The notes under the pieces are model-generated. The model was not told where the DNA came from. It did no database searches and saw nothing but the letters and a program-made list of their open reading frames with translations. A DNA stretch of 64,000 nucleotides from Sphingobacterium multivorum (GTDB taxonomy: Bacteria; Bacteroidota; Bacteroidia; Sphingobacteriales; Sphingobacteriaceae). The stretch covers positions 682,001 through 746,000 of the forward strand of contig NZ_UAUU01000011.1 in NCBI RefSeq assembly GCF_900457465.1. Reading direction: 5' to 3'. Shown in pieces: positions 56,501-63,453 of this stretch. The position numbers were made by a program, and so were the translations under genes. Numbering within the stretch: the first letter of the stretch is position 1; every line of letters begins with the position of its first letter.

Positions 56501-56504
56501 GTAA
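50505..56504 (+). CDS. Alpha-2-macroglobulin-like protein with internal carboxypeptidase-regulatory and SusC-type plug domains
   Basis: A 1999-residue exported protein (signal peptide residues 1-22, ending VLCGQ). A macroglobulin MG2-like domain starts about residue 209 (SFMVFNKPMYKPNEQVKFKAYLEEE), followed by further beta domains. Residues about 1138-1215 form a carboxypeptidase-regulatory-like domain (ARVLVYDRDTPLIGAKVSVPD). Residues about 1216-1325 form a TonB-receptor plug of the SusC type (LDEVVVVGYGVQKRQSLTAAV, PLILVDGVPFEGDISSLDPSTIASLNVIKD, LYGARAANGVVMVQMK). The macroglobulin signature resumes at 1347 (FRDDAFWQPKLTTDAQGKVNFEATYPDDITNWRTFF). C1551-N-E-Q1554 resembles the thioester site, in an alpha-helical C-terminal region that ends with a receptor-binding-like beta domain. 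No outer-membrane barrel is present. In bacteria, macroglobulins trap proteases; the plug's purpose is unclear. Confidence 0.88.
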   Translation: MKWKSIVVCFLAVLYSVVLCGQSTLFNSPRGSSDYYIYKLSPEVLRKIHLGEKKFDETMLSDFFLKYKAGSPQPTLPPGNYVQVRASGADLIYQELISDNLYVKIIPAETFAICLYDSLGTIIKDAQVKVKGRRMSFDKKFHYYKVANANNDDIVSIEHKGVYHYLSVERSWPYKDRVPLWKGIKNSLLRTKFKIKRFFHKQETEQTESFMVFNKPMYKPNEQVKFKAYLEEEKWKPYRDSIAVRLTGGYGYAKDTVLIRLAPYRPGMYTFEFNLKGLGLILDKDYGISLESTKTKAVLHQQSFRYEDYELKSLSFNMTSEKTKYAKGDSVRLKLKALNENEMPIYDGKVDLRVVTSPLYTLDVKANKVNFIPDTLWQTSVSLADVAEKEIVLPDSIFPADIGLTFRAIGTYLSSDNERIERSLDLNILNSEKEIRIAVKDGHAELKYFEKGVAMPTTAQLMILGEHREMLKTENLSLPNLVSIPWQAEEIVVKSNGLSKSVYLEDQEQAQLNYRFYRTADSVILHVNNPAMIPFWYRVHRAGRTIASGYHTTLNSKFLARGKDGYSMEITYLFGGKSKVIQEELPYVEKNLNLVVNTATTVYPGQKADVELSVTDKNGKPLKDVDITAYGFTSKFRSATAPNITMGGLMRRAKVSQNLNFSLDDDEKAHQGALQNWAKWSKDMQLDTMAFYRFLYPKDYYQESLPLDAVKSQISPYVVVNGVVQGIHLVWIDGVLTYAKQEQQNNSSIFEVAPGQHDFRFRTKDRDIRVSGFYIEKGKKIIVSFNASQDTIGFTYPEKAFSKGQILVYQLPKEQRGKFYENELTELKRQLITVTNNFGAWQLPNNNVLIERPAYIQTAGDLYYLNPVRKTVYDSRLRTQVPVPLMVGPFPRTEMYNGVSKIGTLMVDTAKIGRFEIEGGYQYSIYKNYQKQKSWDGNPLRIDLYDFKPNLDFQEKVWSLEDIKANVERTFKEIMQNSTGLAQFATVKKGKNEAIFKLNLTLGNDVAQKGIRPTLIFIEPTNVKERMYFRLFYGGHRTFGDLPVGDVTLHIVKDDSTSFSLPIKLKANGMNYLRLDSIQWSNASQAARLAYKLVRDEIIVRTVENPLRDSISHGQEIVPQLLKIDREDFRTKRKNNKVARVLVYDRDTPLIGAKVSVPDTKKRYFTSFDGSVELELSDDKNTVLEIAALGYNTATVKVSSGKDYFVELKPSENQLDEVVVVGYGVQKRQSLTAAVKSINARMDGVTTAMLQGAVAGIRIRGAASPAPNEKPLILVDGVPFEGDISSLDPSTIASLNVIKDQSMLGLYGARAANGVVMVQMKAGASATSTGAVDMPYLESGNTMRVNFRDDAFWQPKLTTDAQGKVNFEATYPDDITNWRTFFIAKGSKNFADIKELNVKSFKAVSAHFATPRFAIRSDQFTAMGRVVNYLSDSLQLLRTINNGLTTQEATLKIAKSYRDPISVIAAQGDSVQLAYSIELSNGYFDGEKRSIPIFEKGLEQHEGDFKVLNSTAEYLLKTSPALGEITLHAEANSLEFLQWEIESIDRYKFLCNEQMASKLSALLSKKELTKLIGKPFTEDKKIKDLLKELQKNKNSNQGWGWWNKSETVTWISNYVIGVLLDAREAGYQVEIDTEIYAEREKTMLKSSLASLDVLLDKDKLHGAKENLFSSLIYLLRLDPKADYKDYFFEIDTKLKSKTIKDKLLKYLLISKLGLKDSHAADTVLKYASKAVLGGLYWTSGTTTDQKGGFFMRPTETNTENTLLAYGVLKSIGGHDSDLENIRNYFFAQRQQNQWYNIYESSRIIRSILPDVLKEGESFQAPVMVINGKRVTAFPYTQSFKSDEQIKVRKEGTGPAFVTAYQNFWNPNPAVEKEKGFAVATRFKDNGATVAALKEGKPVKLEASVTLTGEAEYVQIEVPIPAGCSYETKTNGYYRIEAHREHFKDRVVIFCNKLGKGTHTFEIELLPRYTGTYTVNPAKAELMYFPTYYGNEKMKEIVVE

Positions 56505-56524
56505 GTGTATTGTTAAAATAAAAA

Positions 56525-56548
56525 GGGACTTATCACATGATAAGTCCC
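56525..56548. terminator. Bidirectional terminator hairpin
   Basis: GGGACTTATCA (56525-56535) pairs with TGATAAGTCCC (56538-56548) between the convergent macroglobulin and outer-membrane channel genes. A tracts flank it on the left. Confidence 0.8.
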
Positions 56549-56581
56549 CAACATATAAAAACTAAAATTACAAGTGCGCTA

Positions 56582-58018
56582 TTAATGATCCCATCCGCCT
56601 CCTAGGGATCTGTATATCGCTACGCTTGCTTTGAGTTGGTTGACCTTCTTCTCAACGAGCTCAAATTTAGATTCCAGGGCATCGCGTTGCGTTAGCAGAA
56701 CTTCCATATAATCTGCGCGAGCGTATTTAAAGAGGTCGTTGGAAATACCGATAGACTCATTTAATGCATCAACTTCCTTGGTCTTAATTTGTAGGCCATT
56801 CTCCAGATTTTTAATTTTGGAGAGCTGGTTTGCAACTTCAATATAAGCAGCCAATATGGTCTGTTCATAATGGTAAACAGCCTGAACCTGTCGTGCATTG
56901 GCATTATAGTAAGCCGCCTTGATCGCTCGTTTGTTAATCAGGGGCGCAGTAAGTTCTCCAACGAGCGAAGCCAGAAATGATTCCGGCTTAACGAGATAAG
57001 TTGGATCAAAGGCCTGAAACCCTACACCAGCAGCAATATCCAAGGATGGGTAAAAGCGGGCTTTAGCCGATTTTATATCCAGTTTGGAAGCTGCAAGTTC
57101 ATACTCCGCCTGCTTAATATCGGGTCTGTTTTCTAATAGCTCCGAGGGAATACCTGTGTAGACGGTTTGAGGAACAAGCTTGTCAAAAGAGGCTTGGTCT
57201 CTTTGAACCGGCTGCGGGAATCTTCCAACAAGGTAGTTTATTCTATTTTCTGTTTCTGTGATCTTCTGCTTGATATCATATTGCATACCTTGGGTTTTCA
57301 ATATCTGGGCTTCGAATCTTTTGACCGCTAATTTATTGGATCGCGCATTTTTCTTCAGGTCATTCACGACGACAAGGGCGTCGTTTTGAATCTTTACATT
57401 CTCATTGATAACCAGGAGTTCGTTGTCCAGCGCTAGGAGTTCATAATAAGAATCTGCAATTTCGGATATTAGGTGAGTTACCATAAAGTTTTTGCCTTCC
57501 ACGCTGGCAAAATACCGTTGCAGCTGCGCTTTGGTCGCATTGTGAAGTTTACCCCAGATATCTGTTTCCCATTGTGCCTGTACACCAACTCCAAAATCAA
57601 ATAGCGGTTCAGGCATTTCACGTCCGGGTTCGATTTCTGTATTCTTTTCCATCGCTCCAATGTTTGTGTAGCGACTTACTTTGTCGACCCCCGCGCCAAC
57701 TTTTACGCCTACGGAAGGTAGATATTCACCTTTTTTTGCGCTTACCTCATTTTTGGCTATTTCAATTTCCTGAAGCATAATATGTAGCTCCTGGTTGTTT
57801 ACTAGTGCCTGACCGATCAATCCTTGTAAATTGGGATCGCTGAAATAGCTGTTCCATTTTATTTTTCCTGTATTTGCGGTGTCGCTGTCGGCATCGCCAT
57901 ATTTATAAGGAACGGTTCTATTTTCGGCACGTTGTTTTATTTCCAGTGGTTTGCAGGCTGCAAGACTGAGCAAGAAAAGTGCAAAACCTGTATAGTGATA
58001 TAATCTATTCTTATTCAT
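56582..58018 (-). CDS. RND efflux outer-membrane lipoprotein channel (NodT/OprM family)
   Basis: The lipobox SLAACK (Cys about residue 22) distinguishes this channel from the TolC-type gene at 5.8 kb. It has the NodT/OprM start (KIKWNSYFSDPNLQGLIGQALVNNQELHIMLQEIEIAKNEV), the middle RPDIKQAEYELAASKLDIKSAKARFYPSLDI and the end GLQIKTKEVDALNESIGISNDLFKYARADYMEVLLTQRDALESKFELVEKKVNQLKASVAIYRSLGGGW. Length is 478 residues. It is the last gene of a minus-strand operon and overlaps the permease stop by eight bases. Confidence 0.93.
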   Translation of the reverse strand: MNKNRLYHYTGFALFLLSLAACKPLEIKQRAENRTVPYKYGDADSDTANTGKIKWNSYFSDPNLQGLIGQALVNNQELHIMLQEIEIAKNEVSAKKGEYLPSVGVKVGAGVDKVSRYTNIGAMEKNTEIEPGREMPEPLFDFGVGVQAQWETDIWGKLHNATKAQLQRYFASVEGKNFMVTHLISEIADSYYELLALDNELLVINENVKIQNDALVVVNDLKKNARSNKLAVKRFEAQILKTQGMQYDIKQKITETENRINYLVGRFPQPVQRDQASFDKLVPQTVYTGIPSELLENRPDIKQAEYELAASKLDIKSAKARFYPSLDIAAGVGFQAFDPTYLVKPESFLASLVGELTAPLINKRAIKAAYYNANARQVQAVYHYEQTILAAYIEVANQLSKIKNLENGLQIKTKEVDALNESIGISNDLFKYARADYMEVLLTQRDALESKFELVEKKVNQLKASVAIYRSLGGGWDH

Positions 58019-61000
58019 AATGTATCATGTCTTCGCTTAATGGTGATTCGTCTTCGGCTTGGATCATTTTTCTTCCGTCAGCCAATTTTGCAAAAATGTA
58101 GTAAAGTCCGGGAATGACGATAACGCCAAAGATTGTTCCGACAAGCATACCGCCCAGTGCTGAGGCACCTATGGTGTGGTTACCGATAGCTCCCGCGCCG
58201 CTGGCAAAGACAAGTGGTACAAGCCCAGCGATAAATGCAAATGAGGTCATGAGAATTGGTCTGAAACGCGCTCTTGAGCCCTCAATAGCTGCTTCCAATA
58301 TGCTATCGCCAGCTTGGCGCCTTTTCACGGCAAATTCTACGATAAGCACCGCATTTTTACCCAATAAACCAATAATCATGATCAGCCCGACCTGTGCGTA
58401 GATGTCATTTTCAAGACCCATTGCCTTTAATAAAAAGAATGATCCAAATACACCCACGGGTAGCGACAACAATACCGCAAATGGAATAATGAAGCTTTCG
58501 TACTGTGCCGCAAGTACAAGATATACGAAGACTAAGACAACCAAAAAGACATAAACGGCTTCGTTTCCGCGTTGAGCCTCATCATAGGACAAGCCCTCCC
58601 AGGCAACTTTATAGCCGTGTGGTAATGTTTGAACTGCGGTTTCGTTGATTGCCTGAATAGCGTCGGCTGTTGTATACCCATTTGCCGGAAGTCCACGGAT
58701 GGCGGCCGAATTGTACATGTTGTAGCGCGTGATTTCATTTGGTCCCTGTGTTTTTTTTAAGGTCATAAAGGCCGAGTAAGGAACCATCTGGTCATGATCG
58801 TTTTTGACGTAAAGGTTCATGATATCGGAAGGTAGCCTTCTAAATTCTGGTGAAGATTGTACATAGACCTTGAAGAATTGACCGAAACGGATAAAACCCT
58901 GCTCATAGGTACTACCGATAAGGATATTGAGGTTGTCCATGGCTTTACCAATGGAAACGCCTTTTTGCATGGCGGCGTTATTGTCAAATACCAATTCGTA
59001 TTGCGGGTAATTGGCAGCGAAGAAAGTGAATACACCAGTTAACTCTTTGCGCTTTTTGAGATTAGCAATAAAAGCTTTATTGACTTTATCGAAATCTTGG
59101 TAATCGGTTGTCCTATTGAGGTCCAGCAGGCGCATGGAGAAACCTCCTGAAGAACCAAAACCCGGAACAGCCGGAGGTTCGAAGAATTCAACTGTTGCAC
59201 CTAGATTTTTTGATTTTTCTTCAAGTTCTTCCATGATCTCTTTAACGGAGTGTTCACGTTCACCCCAGGTTTTGAGGTTGATAAGACAGGTTCCGGCATT
59301 CGATCCACGGCCTTCGGTCATGATTTCATAACCTGCCAGTGATGAGACAGATTCAACCCCATCTACCCCTTGACAGATCTTTTGGAGCTCTCTGGAAAGC
59401 TTATTGGTCTGTTCCAATGTTGATCCTGGAGGAGTCTGAATAATGGCATATATTGTACCTTGGTCCTCACTCGGTATAAAACCTCCTGGAAGCGTTTTGT
59501 TAATGACGAAAATTCCGACACAGAATGCTATTAAGATACCCCATGTAATCACTCTTCGGCTGGCAATTTTACGAAGTAAGGAGGCATATTTGCCCGTTAT
59601 TTTATCAAAAGTACGGTTAAAAAGGTCGAGCGATTTAGTGAATACGTTTGATTTTTTTGGTTTACCATGGTTATTTTTAAGGAGCATCGCGGCAAGCACA
59701 GGAGTAAGGGTTAATGCGACTACTGCAGATATCACGATGGAACTCGCCATGGTAATTGAAAACTGACGGTAAAATGTTCCGACAGGGCCTGTCATAAATG
59801 AAATGGGGATAAAAACGGCCACCATAACAGCTGTAATAGCGATAATAGCACCTGCGATTTCGCCCATGACTTCTTTTACAGCGCTGTATGGCGATATGGC
59901 ACTTTCTTCCATTTTGGCATGTACTGCTTCAATGACCACAATGGCATTGTCTACGACAATCCCGATGGCAAGCACCAATGCAAACAAGGTCACTAAGTTG
60001 ATCGACATACCGAACCATTGGATGACGAAGAATGTACCTATCAGCGAAACGGGCACGGCGATGATTGGAATCAAAGTCGAACGCCAATCGCCAAGGAAAA
60101 TAAACACAACAATGGCAACTAAAATAAAAGCATCGCGTAGGGTATGCATGACCTGTTCGATAGAAGCATCCAAGAATTGGGATACGTCATAACTGATTTT
60201 ATAGTCTATACCTGGAGGAAAGTTACCTTTCATCTCAGCAAGTTTTGCCTTCACATCTTTAATAACGTCATTAGCATTACTGCCATAATTCTGTTTCAAC
60301 ACAATTGAAGCCGAGGGATGCCCGTCTAAATTGGAATAGATGTCAAAGAATTCACTTCCCAGTTCGACTTTAGCCACGTCTTTTAACTTGATGTTTTCAC
60401 CGTCGCCGTTTGCGCGAACGATAATATTGTCGTATTCTTCAGGTGTATTGTATTGTCCTTTATAAGTTAGGACATATTCGAGGGATTGCGCTGCAATACC
60501 CGAGCTTTGTCCCAGTCGACCGGGACGGCCGATGATACTTTGTTCTCCTATCGCTTTCATCACTTCATCAACTGATAAGCTATAGGCACGCATACGATCG
60601 GGATTTAACCAGACGCGCATGGCATATCTACGGCTACCTAAGATTTGTGATTTGGCGATACCATGAATACGATTGATTTCAGGAATGATGTTTACCGTTG
60701 CATAGTTGTACAAGAACTTTTCATCCATGCTTTTATTTGTACTGTAAAGATTCACGTACATCAGCATACTGGGCTGAATGGGATTGACGACGACTCCTTC
60801 CTTTTGAACAAGTTCAGGCAATAGTGGCATGACTTGATCCACCCGGGTTTTGACCAGTACTACGGCATCGTTGGGATCCGTTCCGGGGTCAAATACGACG
60901 TTTACGGTCGCTTCACCGGCGCTGGTTGCATCGGTAGCGATATAGCGCATTCCCTGTACACCATTGATTGCATTCTCCAGTGTAATCAGGGAGGATTTTA

Positions 61001-61172
61001 CAAGTACATCGGCACTTGCACCAGGATAGGCAATGGAGACCGCCACTGTAGTCGGTGCGATTTTTGGAAATTGCTCTGTAGGAAGCTGCTTTATGGCCAA
61101 ACCTCCGATAAATAGGATGACAACCGATATGACAATAGCAAATACCGGTCGATGTATTACTTTTTTAAACAT
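58011..61172 (-). CDS. RND efflux permease (HAE1/AcrB family)
   Basis: A 1053-residue proton-driven multidrug-type exporter: FKKVIHRPVFAIVISVVILFIGGLAIKQLPTEQFPKIAPTTVAVSIAYPGASADVL, the TM4 motif ALAIGIVVDNAIVVIEAVHAKMEE, LTLTPVLAAMLLK, and the second half VLSLPVGVFGSFFLLKAMGLENDIYAQVGLIMIIGLLGKNAVLIVEFA, EAAIEGSRARFRPILMTSFAFIAGLVPLVFASGAGAIG. These strings are the AcrB/MexB signature. The gene is intact while the adaptor upstream is broken by three indels. It lies between the adaptor and channel genes of one operon. Confidence 0.95.
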   Translation of the reverse strand: MFKKVIHRPVFAIVISVVILFIGGLAIKQLPTEQFPKIAPTTVAVSIAYPGASADVLVKSSLITLENAINGVQGMRYIATDATSAGEATVNVVFDPGTDPNDAVVLVKTRVDQVMPLLPELVQKEGVVVNPIQPSMLMYVNLYSTNKSMDEKFLYNYATVNIIPEINRIHGIAKSQILGSRRYAMRVWLNPDRMRAYSLSVDEVMKAIGEQSIIGRPGRLGQSSGIAAQSLEYVLTYKGQYNTPEEYDNIIVRANGDGENIKLKDVAKVELGSEFFDIYSNLDGHPSASIVLKQNYGSNANDVIKDVKAKLAEMKGNFPPGIDYKISYDVSQFLDASIEQVMHTLRDAFILVAIVVFIFLGDWRSTLIPIIAVPVSLIGTFFVIQWFGMSINLVTLFALVLAIGIVVDNAIVVIEAVHAKMEESAISPYSAVKEVMGEIAGAIIAITAVMVAVFIPISFMTGPVGTFYRQFSITMASSIVISAVVALTLTPVLAAMLLKNNHGKPKKSNVFTKSLDLFNRTFDKITGKYASLLRKIASRRVITWGILIAFCVGIFVINKTLPGGFIPSEDQGTIYAIIQTPPGSTLEQTNKLSRELQKICQGVDGVESVSSLAGYEIMTEGRGSNAGTCLINLKTWGEREHSVKEIMEELEEKSKNLGATVEFFEPPAVPGFGSSGGFSMRLLDLNRTTDYQDFDKVNKAFIANLKKRKELTGVFTFFAANYPQYELVFDNNAAMQKGVSIGKAMDNLNILIGSTYEQGFIRFGQFFKVYVQSSPEFRRLPSDIMNLYVKNDHDQMVPYSAFMTLKKTQGPNEITRYNMYNSAAIRGLPANGYTTADAIQAINETAVQTLPHGYKVAWEGLSYDEAQRGNEAVYVFLVVLVFVYLVLAAQYESFIIPFAVLLSLPVGVFGSFFLLKAMGLENDIYAQVGLIMIIGLLGKNAVLIVEFAVKRRQAGDSILEAAIEGSRARFRPILMTSFAFIAGLVPLVFASGAGAIGNHTIGASALGGMLVGTIFGVIVIPGLYYIFAKLADGRKMIQAEDESPLSEDMIHYE

Positions 61173-61188
61173 AATGCTGCTTTTTTAA

Positions 61189-62273
61189 TTACTCTGCATA
61201 TAAATCTAAGTTTGACATGACTTTCTCCGGAGTCTGATATTTGGATTCAATGGTCTGGTTTTCCTGTACCATGCGAAGTCCATTGAGCAGAATCTTTTCA
61301 TCCTTGCCCAATCCGGAAGAAACAACATAGATATGCGGCAGTTCGGCAGCAACTTTTATTTCTCTTGCTTTTACTTTATTATCTTTTGTAATAACGTAAA
61401 CATATTTTTTTCAAGCTCCTCAAATGTTGCTTTCTGCGGTATCATAAGCGCATTGTTATAGGGCGATGTAATGACGATATTGCCTGTCTCACCATAACGC
61501 AGTAATCCTTTGGATTCGGAAAAGTCGCTCTGTAGGCAATATTTCCAGTTTCATTATTGAAGTCTGATTCAATTGTTTCAACAATACCCTCATGACCGAA
61601 TTCTTTTCCATTGGCCATGTTTAACCGTACATGCAGCGGGCCATTGTCTTGTTTTGCGTCCATTTGATTGAGGTATTCCACTTCGGGTACATTGAAATAA
61701 ACCCACATTTTACTGTTATCGGACAATTCCGTGATCAACTCGCCTTCGTCGACAAGACTTCCTTTACGGACGTGAAGCTTACCAACGATTCCGGAAAACG
61801 GTGCTACGATGTCCGTAAATTTGAGATGAGTATTCATCGCGGCTAGCTCAGCTTTGGCTTTTTCATATTTTGCTTTTGCCATTTCAGTTTCCTGCGGAGC
61901 GACAATATCTTTTTCGGACAGATTTTTGGTGTTCTGATATTCGATTTCAGCATATTTTACCTCTGCTTTAGCACGATTAACATCGGACTCATAGAGGTTG
62001 GGCATGATTTTAAAGAGGGGTTGTCCTTTTTGTACAAAATTGACCTTCATCGACAAATATCGATTGAATGTAGCCTTTTTCCTGCGCGCGCAATTCAATA
62101 TGGTTGATCGAACGGATTTGGGCGACATAGTCTTTATTGACGATTGTATCCTTGACCAAAGGAGTAGTGACGTTGAAAACTGCAGCTTCTTTTTTGTCTT
62201 TTTTTTCTGACTGGCAGCTTGTAGATAGAATAATAAGGCACAGGCTTATATACATAAAGCTTCTCATGACCAT
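61189..62273 (-). pseudogene. RND efflux periplasmic adaptor (MexA/AcrA type), lipoprotein, three frameshifts
   Basis: The lipobox LSTSC near residue 20 and the adaptor pattern (YVAQIRSINHIELRAQEKGYIQSIFVDEGQ, LFKIMPNLYESDVNRAKAEVKYAEIEYQNTKNL, FTDIVAPFSGIVGKLHVRKGSLVDEGELI, NGKEFGHEGIVETIESDFNNETGNIAYRATFPNP) identify it. Three breaks occur: an extra base in the A run at 62036-62039, a missing base in the T run at 61509-61511, and a missing base in the T run at 61405-61411. Repair joins the frames through NPKGLLRYGETGNIVITSPY and EELEKKYVYVITKDNKVKAREIK to a stop at 61189, 361 residues. It is the first gene of the operon, 16 bases before the permease. If the breaks were real the pump would lack its adaptor. 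Confidence 0.88.
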
Positions 62274-62378
62274 GATAATAGTTTTTTAATTATTTCCGAA
62301 AAATTGAACAATAGTGTGACCTGCTTCCAAGTGATTTTGAAAGCTATTTTGATGTTTTTTTAAGAAATTATTAAAAAA

Positions 62379-62813
62379 TCACAGCCTGAATACACTGTAA
62401 TGGATATAGAGAGCGTTTTTTCTAGAAGTAAGCTGGTTGGAATTTGCAAGCGAAACTGCTGTGCGTGTATTTTGAAATTGAGGATGGATATACGATATTA
62501 TATTCCCAAAATCATCCCCGGTAAGTGCAAATAAGTTAGGGCTATTGGAATCACTTCCCGCGTCATCATTTTCATTGTCATTTTCTGAAAAATATGCCCT
62601 TAATTTTTCATGCCGAGGACGTTTAGTTTTGCGAATAACTTTAGTGTCATAATCTTCGCTTTTTACTTGCTTGTTGAAGTGGTTGACAGCGTGAAGATTG
62701 CAGGAGGGGATATTATTTGGTGTTGGCACATGATACCAGCCAAAACTGATAAGTATTGCGCAAACTACGCCGAATAGATATTGATGGAATTTTCCTTGCA
62801 TCCTTGAAAGCAA
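62379..62813 (-). CDS. Protein of unknown function with one membrane segment
   Basis: A hydrophobic segment near the start (YLFGVVCAILISFGW) is followed by a polar region with a basic run (VIRKTKRPRHEKLRAYF) and an acidic run (NDNENDDAGSDSNSPN). The C terminus is FQNTRTAVSLANSNQLTSRKNALYIHYSVFRL. The second Met (residue 5, MQGKFHQ) may be the start. No family recognised. It precedes the second RND operon on the same strand by 105 bases. Confidence 0.55.
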   Translation of the reverse strand: MLSRMQGKFHQYLFGVVCAILISFGWYHVPTPNNIPSCNLHAVNHFNKQVKSEDYDTKVIRKTKRPRHEKLRAYFSENDNENDDAGSDSNSPNLFALTGDDFGNIISYIHPQFQNTRTAVSLANSNQLTSRKNALYIHYSVFRL

Positions 62814-63010
62814 ATGTAATTAAACTTTAAAAATGATACAAGTGATTTGGGTATCGAAATTTTAAAGTTTATCTAGTATTGTTACAATTATTGAAAATTG
62901 ACATTGCTGAAATGTAAAAAGGTCTGCGATGTTATTCTGAATACCTTTGCCTATCAAATTTATTCTTGCCGTTAATTTATAACTCTTTTTTAGGAGTTAA
63001 TGCCTCTTTT

Positions 63011-63235
63011 TTAAACGGTTTTAAGCGTTTTTTGATTATTTCTTAGCATCTGAATTGCTTTTTCTGCCCTTGTTTTTCTAGTTTGTTCCTGTTTAGCTGA
63101 GCCTACCCAATCACAATATCCCTGTTTGTATGATTTGGAGAGTGTTTCAAAAAAAACATTGGCTTTTTCGTCCATATCCAACAATTGTTGGAGTTCCATA
63201 GGAACGCCTTCAATATGTTCACCTTTTTTTAGCAT
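63011..63235 (-). CDS. Small YdeI/OmpD-associated family protein
   Basis: Seventy-four residues matching the C-terminal domain of the YdeI/OmdA group (LDMDEKANVFFETLSKSYKQGYCDWVGSAKQEQTRKTRAEKAIQMLRNNQKTLK). The F-x-x-L-x-x-S-x-x-x-x-Y-x-x-W pattern and the T-R-x-x-R-x-x-K-A run are the family hallmark. Full-length members also have an N-terminal domain that is absent here. Function is unclear; the name comes from an OmpD-associated gene. Confidence 0.8.
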   Translation of the reverse strand: MLKKGEHIEGVPMELQQLLDMDEKANVFFETLSKSYKQGYCDWVGSAKQEQTRKTRAEKAIQMLRNNQKTLKTV

Positions 63236-63389
63236 GTATTTTTATCATTTGATTCCCGATAAAAATACATAAATATCTTCGAGTTGCCGGTCTTTATTGC
63301 ATGAATACTTTTGACTTGCCGTTAGGTAATACGATCAGGGGATTGCAATACTTTTTCTTGAAATAAGACTTACATGTTGCCGCTGTCTT

Positions 63390-63409
63390 TATATGTGTTG
63401 AAACATATA
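63390..63409. promoter_or_regulatory. Inverted repeat upstream of the alcohol dehydrogenase gene
   Basis: TATATGT (63390-63396) and ACATATA (63403-63409) form a perfect 7-base dyad with a 6-base spacer, 44 bases before the ATG at 63454. It is a candidate regulator site. Confidence 0.4.
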
Positions 63410-63453
63410 TCGTTCTTATTTGTTCTTCTATTAGTCAACAAAAAAAATTCAAT

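Noticed and set aside
50505..56504. TonB-dependent receptor gene
   Set aside because: The plug and regulatory domains are present but no C-terminal beta barrel follows; the rest has macroglobulin character.
56582..62273. Heavy-metal (CzcA-type) RND operon
   Set aside because: The permease strings (VDNAIVVIEAVHAKMEE, VLSLPVGVFGSFFLLKAMGL) are of the HAE1 multidrug type and the channel is NodT/OprM-like.
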